From NCBI GenBank assembly GCA_964510515.1, contig CAZEAU010000011.1:10519-74518 (forward strand): a stretch of DNA of 64,000 nt. The letters are read 5' to 3'. Below are positions 37,388-46,163 of the stretch, one piece after another. The notes under the pieces are model-generated. The model searched no databases. It worked only from the letters and a program-made list of their open reading frames with translations, and was not told the DNA's origin. Each line of letters opens with the position of its first letter. Positions within the stretch are counted from its first letter, which is position 1. A program made the translations under genes and the position numbers. The DNA comes from SURF-21 sp964510515 (GTDB lineage Bacteria > Actinomycetota > Geothermincolia > Geothermincolales > RBG-13-55-18).

Positions 37388-37425
37388 TTGACTAAGACTC
37401 TTAAGTTGCTTATGTTATATAACAT
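37388..37425 (+). promoter_or_regulatory. Promoter and palindrome before the pseudokinase gene
   Basis: TTGACT (37388-37393), 17-bp spacer, TATGTT (37411-37416). A perfect 14-bp palindrome ATGTTATATAACAT covers 37412-37425, over the -10 and expected start point, a good place for an operator. Confidence 0.6.
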
Positions 37426-37450
37426 GGTCAATCGAGGAAAGGCGGAGGAG

Positions 37451-39049
37451 ATGATAGGAAAGACCCTCGCCGGCAGGTACCGGGTGACGGAGAGGCTGTC
37501 CTGCGGCACCAACCTGTCCACCTTCATGGCCGTCGATATCGCCTACGGTATGGAGGTGGAGGTGGACGCGCTCGGCGTGCGTGCGGGCGAGTTCCTCCTC
37601 CGCGCCGGTCGCCTGGGCGAGATCATGGACATGGCCCTGCAGGTGAGCGGGCCTCACGTTCTCCCCGTACACTTCTGGGGCGAGGACGCGGAAGAGGGCC
37701 TCACCTACGTGGTGCGGGAGAGGGCGGGAGGCGCTTCCCTCGCCGAGGTCCTCGCATGCACGGCGCGGCTGCCCGCGCGGCAGGTGGTGGAGATAACCGC
37801 GGCGGCGGTGGAGGTGCTGGCGGAGGCCTATGGCAACAACCTTTTCTACCTCGGCCTCAATCCCCATCAGGTGACCCTGGACGGCAGGGGCGGCGTGAGG
37901 CTTATGCGCGTCGGGTTCGGCTGGATCCTGGAGGAGATGGAGCCGGACCTGGCGGCGAGGGTCTCTCCCTACCGCGCCCCGGAGACGGACGGGGGCCGGG
38001 AGGGCTCGCGCACCTCGGACGTCTATTCGCTGGCGGTGATGATGCGCGAGATGCTGCCCGAGGGAGGGATCAGCGCCAGGCTGGAATCGCTGCTCGCTAC
38101 CGCCACCGACCCCATGCCCAGGCGGCGACCCTCCTCCCCGCGGCTGCTCCTGGAGGAACTGGAGTCGGGGGCCAGCGGGGGCGGCGGGGCGTTGCCCGGA
38201 GATGACGGCCCCGGCCCCGCCGCGTCCGAGCGCCGGGAGGGGGGAGGCCTTTCCTTCCCGGCATGCGAAGAGGTATCCCTGCGTGCCGCCCCGGCGCGGG
38301 GGCCGCGCCGGCGTATGCTGCGCAACCTGCTCCTCATCTTCGCGGGGGGCGCGGCGGCCTGGCTGGTCTTCGCCGCCCTGGCGGGCCTTTTCGGGGGCAG
38401 GTCAGGCGGAGAGGAGCCCGCCCCCGCCGCGGTGGAGGAGAGGATCATCCTGCCCGACCTGCAGGGGCTCACCGCCGCCGATGCCGAAGAGGCCCTGCGG
38501 GAACTGGGACTTCGCTGCAGCTCGCGCGAGGCTCCCTCCCGCCTGTGGTCGGCGGGCAGGGTCGCGGCGCATGAGCCGGCCAGGGGCGCGGCGCTGCGCC
38601 CGGGCGACAGCGTATGCCTGGTCATCAGCGCCGGGAACGAGGAAGGCGCGCCCGGCGAGGGCGGCGACATCGATCCCGCGGCCCCGGAGCCCGCGCCCCC
38701 CCCGGAGCAGGAGGAGGCGCTCCGCCCCCGGGGGGCGGAGCTGGCCCCGGCGGCCCGGGAGGCGCCGCCGGCGGCGAAAAACCTGCCCCCGCGCGCCGTG
38801 CCCGCCCTTTCCTCGGCCTGCGGCCCCGCGCCTCTGTACGTCTGCATGGACGGCAGCGCATCCCATGACCCCGACGGAGAGATCGTGCGCTATCTCTGGC
38901 ACTGCGGAGACGGGACGGTCATCGAGGGGGCCCGGGCGCAGCACGTCTACGACCCCGCGGTCATCCCCGCCCGCTTCCTGGTGGTCCTGGAGGTTTTCGA
39001 CGCGGGCGGTCTCAGCAGTTCTTCCTCCCTGACCCTGGAGGTGTATTGA
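37451..39049 (+). CDS. Membrane pseudokinase with PASTA and PKD domains
   Basis: 532 aa. Residues 1-235 follow the serine/threonine kinase fold (GKTLAGRYRVTERLSCGTN like a P-loop, YRAPE as the APE motif, TSDVYSLAVMMREML), but key residues are gone: VEVDAL in place of the VAxK lysine, YLGLNPHQVTL in place of HRDLKPxN, VGFGW in place of DFG. It is thus a pseudokinase. A membrane helix (about 290-315), one PASTA domain (about 332-396; binds muropeptides in PknB-type kinases), a Pro/Glu linker and a PKD-like domain (about 459-532) lie outside. The ATG at 37451 sits after GAGGAAAGGCGGAGGAG and within 30 nt of the promoter. Confidence 0.8.
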   Translation: MIGKTLAGRYRVTERLSCGTNLSTFMAVDIAYGMEVEVDALGVRAGEFLLRAGRLGEIMDMALQVSGPHVLPVHFWGEDAEEGLTYVVRERAGGASLAEVLACTARLPARQVVEITAAAVEVLAEAYGNNLFYLGLNPHQVTLDGRGGVRLMRVGFGWILEEMEPDLAARVSPYRAPETDGGREGSRTSDVYSLAVMMREMLPEGGISARLESLLATATDPMPRRRPSSPRLLLEELESGASGGGGALPGDDGPGPAASERREGGGLSFPACEEVSLRAAPARGPRRRMLRNLLLIFAGGAAAWLVFAALAGLFGGRSGGEEPAPAAVEERIILPDLQGLTAADAEEALRELGLRCSSREAPSRLWSAGRVAAHEPARGAALRPGDSVCLVISAGNEEGAPGEGGDIDPAAPEPAPPPEQEEALRPRGAELAPAAREAPPAAKNLPPRAVPALSSACGPAPLYVCMDGSASHDPDGEIVRYLWHCGDGTVIEGARAQHVYDPAVIPARFLVVLEVFDAGGLSSSSSLTLEVY

Positions 39050-39092
39050 GACATTTTTCCCCTGGAAGGAGAGCCGCTCCGAGAGGCCGGCG

Positions 39093-40946
39093 ATGAAGGG
39101 CTTCCCGCCCAGGTCCCATGGATCCGGGGGCCGGGAACGGAGCCCGCGGTGGGCGCGGCGCGCATGCGTTCGCCGGGAGGCCGGCTGGAGGGGCGGAAAG
39201 GCACCCTTCACGAGCCGGGCATTCGCCCTACCCCTCCCTATTATCCTCTTCTTGACCCTCCTCATTTTCTCCTTCCAACCGCTGTCCCCCCCGGCCGTCG
39301 CGGCGGGGGGGGCGGCACCCACCTTCGCCTGGCCCGCCGAGGGGGAGGTCACATGCGCCTTCTGCCCGCCGCAGGGCAGGTATGGCCAGGGGGGACATGC
39401 GGGCATCGACATCGCCTTGCCCCGCGGGAGCGGAGTGCGTGCCTCGCGTGAAGGCATCGTCAGTTTCGCGGGGGGCACCCCGGTGGGCATTTGCGTGAGC
39501 GTCGTCCACGACGGGGGCTTCAAGACCACCTATGTCTCTCTTGGCTCGGCGGAGGTGCGCCGCGGTCAGGAGGTGCGCACGGGTCAGCTGCTGGGCACCA
39601 GCGATGGGGCCGGAGACCGCTCCAGCAGCTCACCACATCTGCATTTCGGGATATTCCTCGACGGCGTGGCCATCGACCCCCTGCCGCTCTTGCAGGGTTG
39701 CCTCCTCGACCCCTCGCAATGTCTCTTCCTGGGCCCATGGGAGGACGTTCGGGCCATCGACGCCTACATCGCCCGTCACTCGCAGGGAGGTTTCTTCGGC
39801 CGCCTGGGCCGCGGCGTGAGCGCGGCGGGGAGAGCGGTCGTGAGCGCGTGCAAATCGGTCGCCGGGGCTGCCTGGCGCTGGGCCTGCGGAGCCTCTCGCG
39901 CGGCGGGAAAGGCTCTCGCCGCCTTTTATCGCACCTGCATCGAGCCTTGGCTCTCTCCGCTGTGCCGGGGCGCTCTCGCGGCGGCGAGGGCGCTGCTTTC
40001 CAACCGCTACGTGCAGGCGCTCCTCGCCGGGCTGGCCGCGGCGGCAGTGGTATGCCTGGCGGTGGCGGGCATCGCCCTGCTCTTCAGCCTTTCCCTCCTC
40101 ACCACCGTCGTCTCCGCCGTGGTCGGCGCGCTGGCGGCCGTCGCCTACAGCATCTACTATGCCTTCGCCGCGGGGGATTCCTTCACCTGCGGGGGCTGTT
40201 TCCTGGCCTCGCTCAGCGTGGGGGCCGCGGCGGCGGGGACCAGCCTGCTGCTCTCCTGCCTGGCCCCCCTCGTCGGCTCCGGGTGGCGCAGCCTGGGCTG
40301 GCTCGGTTTCGGGAAGGCTTTCCTGGTGAACGCCGCCGCCGACTCCATCGTATACATCTCCTTCTGCCTGCTCACGGGCAGGGAGGTCTCCCCCCTGGGG
40401 GTGGTGGCCACCTTCCTCTTGGGCGGCGCGAGCGGGGGCATCGGCAAGCTGGTGACCACCGGCCTCCTCGCCCAAGGGGCGGGACAGGCCCTGGCGGTGG
40501 GCTGGTTGTCGGCGGGGGGGGCGGCGCTCGCCGGGCGCGGGCTCTCCACCCTCTCCTTCCTGGCGCGCTCGGCGCTCTCGCGCTTCAGCGGCAGGGCCGC
40601 GTACGTGCTCTTCTGCGGTTGCGCCGGCCTTCTGGGCGACGCCATCGTGCGCGCGGTGAGCGGCTCCCTGCCCTCCCTTGCCGAATCGCTGCTCTGCTTC
40701 GGGGGCGGTTGCCTGGCCGGGGCGGTGAGCCTGGCGGGGAGGGGAGAGGGGGTCGCGGGGATAGCCTCGCGCCTGAGCCGGGGGAGGATGAAGGTGAACA
40801 GCGAATTTTTGCGGGCGCTTGCGGGCAAGTCGTTTTCGCAGGGGTTGAAGGAGGGAAGCTCGCGCCTGCTACGCCTGCTCAGGCGCGGCGACGATGGCCG
40901 GCGGGAGGTCCGCTGGCATTTCTACACTGGAGGTGAGATGCGGTGA
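39093..40946 (+). CDS. M23 metallopeptidase with polytopic C-terminal domain
   Basis: 617 aa. A basic N-terminus and signal-like helix (about 45-68) lead to a LytM/M23 domain (about 78-210) with intact zinc ligands: GGHAGIDIAL (H-x3-D) and PHLHFGI (H-x-H). It should cut peptidoglycan cross-links. Residues 240-560 are a Gly/Ala-rich hydrophobic region with many helices, followed by a basic hydrophilic tail of about 55 residues. The gene starts 44 bp after the pseudokinase and overlaps the next gene by 4 bp. The C-terminal part recalls the glycine-rich membrane regions of polymorphic toxins (inference). Confidence 0.8.
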   Translation: MKGFPPRSHGSGGRERSPRWARRACVRREAGWRGGKAPFTSRAFALPLPIILFLTLLIFSFQPLSPPAVAAGGAAPTFAWPAEGEVTCAFCPPQGRYGQGGHAGIDIALPRGSGVRASREGIVSFAGGTPVGICVSVVHDGGFKTTYVSLGSAEVRRGQEVRTGQLLGTSDGAGDRSSSSPHLHFGIFLDGVAIDPLPLLQGCLLDPSQCLFLGPWEDVRAIDAYIARHSQGGFFGRLGRGVSAAGRAVVSACKSVAGAAWRWACGASRAAGKALAAFYRTCIEPWLSPLCRGALAAARALLSNRYVQALLAGLAAAAVVCLAVAGIALLFSLSLLTTVVSAVVGALAAVAYSIYYAFAAGDSFTCGGCFLASLSVGAAAAGTSLLLSCLAPLVGSGWRSLGWLGFGKAFLVNAAADSIVYISFCLLTGREVSPLGVVATFLLGGASGGIGKLVTTGLLAQGAGQALAVGWLSAGGAALAGRGLSTLSFLARSALSRFSGRAAYVLFCGCAGLLGDAIVRAVSGSLPSLAESLLCFGGGCLAGAVSLAGRGEGVAGIASRLSRGRMKVNSEFLRALAGKSFSQGLKEGSSRLLRLLRRGDDGRREVRWHFYTGGEMR

Positions 40947-41230
40947 AAGACGTCATGCCCAGCTGGCCTCAGACCTCTGCCATCTGCGCTTTCGCCATGC
41001 TCTTCATCGCCTGCGGCTTCTTGCTCAGCCGCATGCGGGATAGCTGGGGGCCGGCGGCGTGGGCGCTGCTGGCATTGCTCCTGCTCTGCGGGGCGGGGTT
41101 TATGGTGACCGTCTTCCTCTTCTACCTCCGCCCCCAATACGGCCCCCGGGCCCTGCCGGCCGCGCTGGCTTTGCTCTGTGCGCATATTGCCCTGGTGGCG
41201 CTGCTGCGCGCGATAGGGGTCATCGGCTAG
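40943..41230 (+). CDS. Three-helix membrane protein coupled to the M23 gene
   Basis: 95 aa, GTG start inside the previous stop (GTGA overlap) with GGAGGTGAG 5 nt upstream. Three membrane helices at about residues 9-25, 34-58 and 66-90. No family recognised. Tight coupling suggests it works with the M23 protein, for example as a subunit, an inhibitor, or an immunity protein. Confidence 0.6.
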   Translation: MKDVMPSWPQTSAICAFAMLFIACGFLLSRMRDSWGPAAWALLALLLLCGAGFMVTVFLFYLRPQYGPRALPAALALLCAHIALVALLRAIGVIG

Positions 41231-41239
41231 GCGGCGGGC

Positions 41240-41725
41240 TCAGGAGGCCTCTCGGTGTGGGGGCCGCGCCACCCGCCGGGGGCGCAGGGCGCCGGAGCGT
41301 GGAGGCAGGATGGGGACGATGATGGTCAAGCCCCAGAAGAGGACGAGCATGCCGCAGGCTGCGGTGAAGGCGATCAGGCACCACGCCCGGCCGCTCAGCA
41401 GCGCCGCCGTGCCCCAGAATACGGAGAGGACGGTAAGTGACGCCAGGACGCGATTCCTCCTCACCGCCGCGCGCCTCCGGCCGGCGCCCAGCCCTCCCCT
41501 CGCATGCCCCCCGGCGGGGCGGGCGTCCCCCTCCGCCTCCCTCCCGCCGGCGTCGTGTCCCCCGCAGGCGGGGACGGGGTCGATGGAGTTGGAGATCTCC
41601 TGCATGCACCGCTGGAAGCTCTGGGTGGTGGCCAGGGGCGACTCGTCCAATTTCCCCCTGATGATGGGAGGGACGATGGCCAGCATGGCAATCAAGCCGA
41701 GCAGGAGCAGGGCCAGTATCTCCAA
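41240..41725 (-). CDS. Membrane protein with two or three helices, unknown
   Basis: 161 aa. Helix at residues 2-22, then a region with the opening SPLATTQSFQRCMQEI seen in many small actinobacterial membrane proteins, a disordered Arg/Gly-rich stretch and two helices (about 95-112 and 117-140). It ends 9 bp from the preceding convergent gene. Role unknown. Confidence 0.5.
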   Translation of the reverse strand: MEILALLLLGLIAMLAIVPPIIRGKLDESPLATTQSFQRCMQEISNSIDPVPACGGHDAGGREAEGDARPAGGHARGGLGAGRRRAAVRRNRVLASLTVLSVFWGTAALLSGRAWCLIAFTAACGMLVLFWGLTIIVPILPPRSGALRPRRVARPPHREAS

Positions 41726-41907
41726 GCCGTTCCCCCCTGCGTTCCGGGTCTTCGCTCTTCCCGTGAGGAGCGAAACGCTACATATGGTTTATCCGCGCAC
41801 AAGCCTCACTCTATATGATGTATTTCCACCCCTTCCCGCATTCTCCTTCAAGCACCTCGATATTTCTTATCGCGGGGTTTGGTGGGGGCGCTGGCGCCGG
41901 GGGCGGT

Positions 41908-41913
41908 TATAAT
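41908..41913 (+). promoter_or_regulatory. -10 box giving a near-leaderless xseA transcript
   Basis: TATAAT ends 9 bp before the xseA ATG, so the transcript begins within about 3 nt of the start codon. No ribosome site stands before the ATG. Confidence 0.5.
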
Positions 41914-41922
41914 GTCATTGGC

Positions 41923-43353
41923 ATGAAAAACCCCGGGGAAGAGCGCATATACACCGTCGCCGAGGCCAACCGCCTGGCGGACAACCGCCTGCAGGGCCCG
42001 CCCCTGTGGGTCGAGGGCGAGGTCGGCAACCTGCGCCCTTATCCCAACTACTCCTTCTTCAGCCTCTCCGACCCCGAAGCCTCTTTGTCCTGCATCATCT
42101 TCGCGGACGCCATGCGCGAGGCGGCATGCGAGCTGCGGGAGGGCATGGGGGTGCTGGCGCGCGGGCGCCTGGGCGTTTACGTGCGCAGGGGACAGTACCG
42201 GCTCAACGTGGTGGAGGTGCTGGAGTCGGGCGAGGGGCATCTGCGCAGGGACTTCCTGCTGCTCATGCGCAAGCTGTCGGGAGAAGGCCTCTTCGCCGAG
42301 GAGGTCAAGAGGCCCCTGCCCGCCTATGCGGAGACGGTGGGCTTGATAACCTCCCTGCGGGGAGCGGCGGTGAGGGACGTGGTCACCAACTGCACGCGCC
42401 GCTTCGCCGCCTCGCGCCTCGTCGTGCGCGGCGTCCGCGTGCAGGGGGAGGAGGCCGCGGGGAGCGTCGTGGAGGCCATCGAGCTCTTCAACCGCGCCTT
42501 TCCGGTGGACGTGCTCATCCTGGCCAGGGGGGGAGGCTCCGCGGAGGACCTGCAGGCCTTCAACCGCGAGGAGGTGGTGCGGGCGATACGGGCCTCCTCC
42601 ATCCCCGTGGTCACCGGCGTGGGGCACGAACTGGACATCACCCTCGCCGACCTGGCCGCGGATTTTCGCGCCAGCACGCCCACCGGGGCGGCGGAGGCGG
42701 TGGTGCCGGATGCCTCGCAGGTGCTTTCCCTGCTGCGCGAACGCGAGGTCTCCTTGGCGGCCGCCCTGCGGCGGCGCCTGCACCACCTGGAAAGGGGCCT
42801 GGGCGGGCTGGAGAAGAGGCGCTGCTTCACCGATCCCGCCGCGCTGGTCGGACAGGCCATGCAGCGCCTGGCGGACGGAGAGGAGCGCCTGCTCGCCGCC
42901 GTGCTGCAGGCGGTGCAGGCGGGGGAACGGGGAGTGGCCACGGTGGCGCTGTCCCTGGCCCGCTACCCGCACATGTACAGGGAGCTGCCGCACAGGATAG
43001 AGTCGGCCGCGGACAAGCTCGCCGCCGCGGCGGGAGCATTCCTCAGGCTGAGGGGGATGGAGCCCGAGGGGCAGTGGAGGGAGCTGCGCTCTCGTGCGCT
43101 GGCCATGCGGGCGCGCGAGGAGGGGCGGCTGCGCGCTGCCGCCTCGCGCCTGGAGGCCCTGAGCCCGCTGGCGGTGCTGGCACGCGGGTACGCCATCGCG
43201 ACCAGGGCGGGGGAGGCCAGGCCGCTGACGGACGGCGCGGAGGTGAGCGAGGGGGAGATGGTCGATGTCCGACTGCACCGCGGCGCTCTGCGCTGCGAGG
43301 TCCTGGGGGTGGAGCATGGCAGGGAGGGAGATGGGGGCGGCGCCGGCGAATGA
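41923..43353 (+). CDS. xseA: Exodeoxyribonuclease VII large subunit
   Basis: 476 aa. N-terminal OB-fold (YTVAEANRLADNRLQGP, WVEGEVGNLRPYPNYSFFSL), then the catalytic domain with GLITSLRGAAVRDVVTNCTRR, LARGGGSAEDLQAFNREEVVRAI and PVVTGVGHELDITLADLAAD, where the family's catalytic residues lie, and a C-terminal helical part. The complex degrades single-stranded DNA from both ends. The ATG at 41923 gives the family start; the frame is open to 41815. Confidence 0.95.
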   Translation: MKNPGEERIYTVAEANRLADNRLQGPPLWVEGEVGNLRPYPNYSFFSLSDPEASLSCIIFADAMREAACELREGMGVLARGRLGVYVRRGQYRLNVVEVLESGEGHLRRDFLLLMRKLSGEGLFAEEVKRPLPAYAETVGLITSLRGAAVRDVVTNCTRRFAASRLVVRGVRVQGEEAAGSVVEAIELFNRAFPVDVLILARGGGSAEDLQAFNREEVVRAIRASSIPVVTGVGHELDITLADLAADFRASTPTGAAEAVVPDASQVLSLLREREVSLAAALRRRLHHLERGLGGLEKRRCFTDPAALVGQAMQRLADGEERLLAAVLQAVQAGERGVATVALSLARYPHMYRELPHRIESAADKLAAAAGAFLRLRGMEPEGQWRELRSRALAMRAREEGRLRAAASRLEALSPLAVLARGYAIATRAGEARPLTDGAEVSEGEMVDVRLHRGALRCEVLGVEHGREGDGGGAGE

Positions 43354-43422
43354 CGGCGGGCGCTCCTGCGGGGCGGACCGCCGGGGCGGGGGGCCCGAGG
43401 CGGCGCGAAAGGAGGCGACGGG

Positions 43423-43668
43423 GTGAGCGAGATGACCTTCCGGGAGATGATGGCGAGGCTGGAGGGGATAACCTCCGTGCTGGAGAAGGAGGACCTGGAG
43501 CTGGAGGAGGGCCTGCGCCTCTTCGAGGAAGGGGTGGGCCTGATCCGCGAGGCCAGACGGCGGCTCTCCGCGGCCGGCTCGAGGGTGGAGGTGCTCATCG
43601 GCTCCATGGAGGAAGGCCTGCGCACCGAGGACTTCGAGCCGGAGGAACCGGCATCGCAGGGGGGATGA
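43423..43668 (+). CDS. xseB: Exodeoxyribonuclease VII small subunit
   Basis: 81 aa, helical. MTFREMMARLEGITSVLEKE and LELEEGLRLFEEGVGLI are the XseB signature. GTG start with AAAGGAGG 7 nt upstream, 69 bp after xseA. The acidic C-terminus is ordinary for the family. Confidence 0.93.
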   Translation: MSEMTFREMMARLEGITSVLEKEDLELEEGLRLFEEGVGLIREARRRLSAAGSRVEVLIGSMEEGLRTEDFEPEEPASQGG

Positions 43669-43748
43669 GGGTTTGCGCGGCGGCGGCACGCCTGTGGCGC
43701 GGAGGAAAGATGCGGCGCGTCCCCTGGGCCTCGGCTCGCTCGGGGTCA

Positions 43749-43754
43749 TATAAT
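43749..43754 (+). promoter_or_regulatory. -10 box before the LCP gene
   Basis: TATAAT about 72 bp before the ATG at 43826. Confidence 0.4.
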
Positions 43755-43825
43755 ATGGCCTGAGCGCGCGGCGGCGGTGAGGCCAGGCCGGAACCGGCCG
43801 TGGTCAAGGAGCGTCTTATCGGCAC

Positions 43826-45175
43826 ATGAAAAGACAAGAGAGGCTCAAGAAGCGCAAGCGTAAACGCAGGCAGACCATCATCAAGTCGATCCTGGCCCTG
43901 GTGCTGGTCACCGGCCTGGTCGTGGGCATCATGAACTTCGATGCCATGAAGACCTGGGCGGGCAAGCATTATTTCCGCATGCGCTGGGTCAAGACCTCCA
44001 TGGACGAGGAGAGGGTGGCGGAACTCGCGCCCCTGCTCACCCGCTATGACCTCTCCAAGAACATCAACGTGCTCTTCATCGGCATCGACAAGGGCAGCGT
44101 CCCCGGGGAGGAGGGCAATACCCGCTCGGACGTGATGATCCTGGCCTCGGTAAACGTGGAGAATAAAAAGGCCGTGCTCGTCTCCTTCCCCCGCGATACC
44201 CGGGTGAATATCCCCGGGTACGGCACGGAGAAGATAAACGCCGCCCACTCCTTCGAGGGGCCCGCGGGGGCGGTGAAGGTGGTGGAGCAGGTCTCCGGCG
44301 TGGACGTCAACGACTACGCCGAGGTGGACTTCGAGGCCTTCAAGAACATCGTGGACGCCATCGGCGGGGTCACGCTTCACCTCGACTACCCCATCTCCGA
44401 TCCCAAGGTGGGGTATCTTCCCAAGGGGGACGTGTACCTCACCGGGGAGACCGGCCTCATCCTGGTGAGGAGCCGCGCTCTGCCGCGCGGTGACCTCGAC
44501 CGTATCGACAACCAGAAAAAGTTCCTCAAGGCTATGATGGAGAAACTGGTGGAGATCAAGGACCTGCAGGCCTTGCTCAAGGTGCTCGATGCCACGGTGA
44601 GATACCTCAAGACCACCCTGGAACCCGATCTCATCTTCGCGCTGGCGGAAGCCCTGCAGGGCATGCAGGTGGAGGACGTGGAGTTCGTCACCCTGCCCGG
44701 AGACGAGCCGAGCCCGGCGCCCGGCCAGCCCTGGTATTACGTCCACGACCAGGCCGCTACCGCCACCCTTTTCGAGAACATCAGGCTCTACTGCAGCGCC
44801 CGCACCCCGGAGGAGCAGGCGGCGGAGGCGGCGCGGAGGGAGCGGGAGGAGGGCCTGGACGAAGGCGCCGAGCAGGTCGACCGCTCCGGCGTGGACCTGG
44901 CGGTGCTCAACGGCGTGCGCTGGGAGGGCATGGCCGGGCGGGTCGCGGAGATCATGCGGGACAGGGGATACGGGCGCGTGAGCACCGGCAACACCGTGAA
45001 CCCCTATGAGAAGACCACCGTCTATTATGCCCCGGGATACGCCGCGGCGGCCCGCACGGCGGCCCGCGACCTCAAACCCGGCGCCCCCTACGTCGTCGAG
45101 GAGGACGCCGACGTGGCCATCACCCATGATGCCCATGTCGTCCTGGTCATCGGCAAGGACTATGTCGACAACTGA
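43826..45175 (+). CDS. LytR-CpsA-Psr (LCP) family cell-wall ligase
   Basis: 449 aa. Very basic cytoplasmic start, one helix (about residues 18-38), then the LCP domain (about 75-250: NVLFIGIDKG, RSDVMILASVN, SFPRDTRVNIPGYG, KINAAHSFEGP, YAEVDFEAF, RSRALPRGDLDRIDNQKKFL), whose arginines and aspartates bind the polyprenyl-pyrophosphate substrate, and a C-terminal LytR_C domain (about 350-448). It attaches glycopolymers to peptidoglycan. The ATG lacks an obvious ribosome site. Confidence 0.93.
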   Translation: MKRQERLKKRKRKRRQTIIKSILALVLVTGLVVGIMNFDAMKTWAGKHYFRMRWVKTSMDEERVAELAPLLTRYDLSKNINVLFIGIDKGSVPGEEGNTRSDVMILASVNVENKKAVLVSFPRDTRVNIPGYGTEKINAAHSFEGPAGAVKVVEQVSGVDVNDYAEVDFEAFKNIVDAIGGVTLHLDYPISDPKVGYLPKGDVYLTGETGLILVRSRALPRGDLDRIDNQKKFLKAMMEKLVEIKDLQALLKVLDATVRYLKTTLEPDLIFALAEALQGMQVEDVEFVTLPGDEPSPAPGQPWYYVHDQAATATLFENIRLYCSARTPEEQAAEAARREREEGLDEGAEQVDRSGVDLAVLNGVRWEGMAGRVAEIMRDRGYGRVSTGNTVNPYEKTTVYYAPGYAAAARTAARDLKPGAPYVVEEDADVAITHDAHVVLVIGKDYVDN

Positions 45176-45216
45176 CCCGCCCGCGGCCTCGGCCGCACCC
45201 CTGTCTTGCCGTGGGA

Positions 45217-45222
45217 TATAAT
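45217..45222 (+). promoter_or_regulatory. -10 box before the EamA permease gene
   Basis: TATAAT directly followed by the palindrome TCTGCGCAGA (45222-45231), about 36 bp before the ATG. Confidence 0.4.
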
Positions 45223-45257
45223 CTGCGCAGATATCGTGCACGAGCAAGGGAAGGCGG

Positions 45258-46163
45258 ATGAAACGGGGGTATCTTCTCATCCTGGGGGCTATCGCCCTCT
45301 TCAGCAGCGTCGAGGTGGTTGCCAAATATCTCCAGGCGGGGGAGGGTGCCGCGGGGCGGGTCGGCCCCCTGCAGGTGGCGACGCTGCGGTTTCTCTTCGG
45401 GGCGGCCTTTGTCCTCGTCCTGCTGCTGGGGCGGCGGCAGGGGGGGTTCGTCGCGGCGGCAAGGGAGGACGGTCTGGCCATCGTCTTGCTGGGCGCGGTG
45501 GGCGTGTTTCTAACCTTCTTCCTCCTCCACGAGGGCATCGAAGCGGCCAGCGCCTCCACGGCGGCGGTGGTATTCTCCATGAACCCCGTGTTCACCGTGC
45601 TCATCGCGACCGCCATCCTGCGCGAACGCCTGGGGCTCATGGGCTGGTTGGGGGTGGGGATCGGGCTCGTCGGCGCTTTCGCGGCGGTCACCGGCTTCCG
45701 CTTCGCGGGGCTCTTCTCGCGGGGGGACTTCAGGGGGGGCGTGCTCGTGCTCATCTCCGCCTTTACCTGGTCTCTGTACACCGTTTACGGCAAGAGGTAC
45801 TCCGAGCGCTACGGCAGCCTCACCCTCTCCCTCCTGACCATGTCCTGCGGCTCGCTCCTGCTGGCGGCGCTGCTCGCCTGCCGCGGGGGCTGGGGGGAGG
45901 TGGCGGCCTACGGCGCGCGGGCCTGGGTCTGGCTGCTCTACCTGGGGGTGGTCACCGTGGGCATCGGCTACATCCTCTACTTCGAGGGCATGCGGCGCGT
46001 CCCCGCCTCGCGCGGGGCGAGCCTTTTCTACCTCAAGCCGGTGCTGGCCCTGCTCTTAGCCCATCTCGCGCTGGGGGAGCCCATCTCTTACGCCCTCCTT
46101 CTCGCCGCGCTCCTGGTGGCCTCGGGGGTCTTGCTGGTGACCTTCCCGCGCGCCCGCCCGTGA
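45258..46163 (+). CDS. EamA/DMT-family permease
   Basis: 301 aa, ten membrane helices in two EamA repeats; the first contains AASASTAAVVFSMNPVFTVL and LRERLGLMGWLGVGIGLVG, the second VPASRGASLFYLKPVLALLLA. Members export amino acids or other metabolites. AAGGGAAGGCGG precedes the ATG. The last 24 bp plus stop are part of a three-copy direct repeat continuing downstream. Confidence 0.88.
   Translation: MKRGYLLILGAIALFSSVEVVAKYLQAGEGAAGRVGPLQVATLRFLFGAAFVLVLLLGRRQGGFVAAAREDGLAIVLLGAVGVFLTFFLLHEGIEAASASTAAVVFSMNPVFTVLIATAILRERLGLMGWLGVGIGLVGAFAAVTGFRFAGLFSRGDFRGGVLVLISAFTWSLYTVYGKRYSERYGSLTLSLLTMSCGSLLLAALLACRGGWGEVAAYGARAWVWLLYLGVVTVGIGYILYFEGMRRVPASRGASLFYLKPVLALLLAHLALGEPISYALLLAALLVASGVLLVTFPRARP

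Noticed and set aside
37387..37405. HspR-type HAIR operator (CTTGAGT-N7-ACTCAAG) at CTTGACTAAGACTCTTAAG
   Set aside because: Half-sites are imperfect and the spacing is wrong; it also overlaps the -35 box, which explains the TTGACT.
34877..37450. Very long open frame (to 39049, 1390 codons) running through the ABC and aminotransferase genes on the other strand
   Set aside because: The part before 37451 is antisense to clear genes and low in sense; it stays open because of G+C bias. Only the part from 37451 is real.
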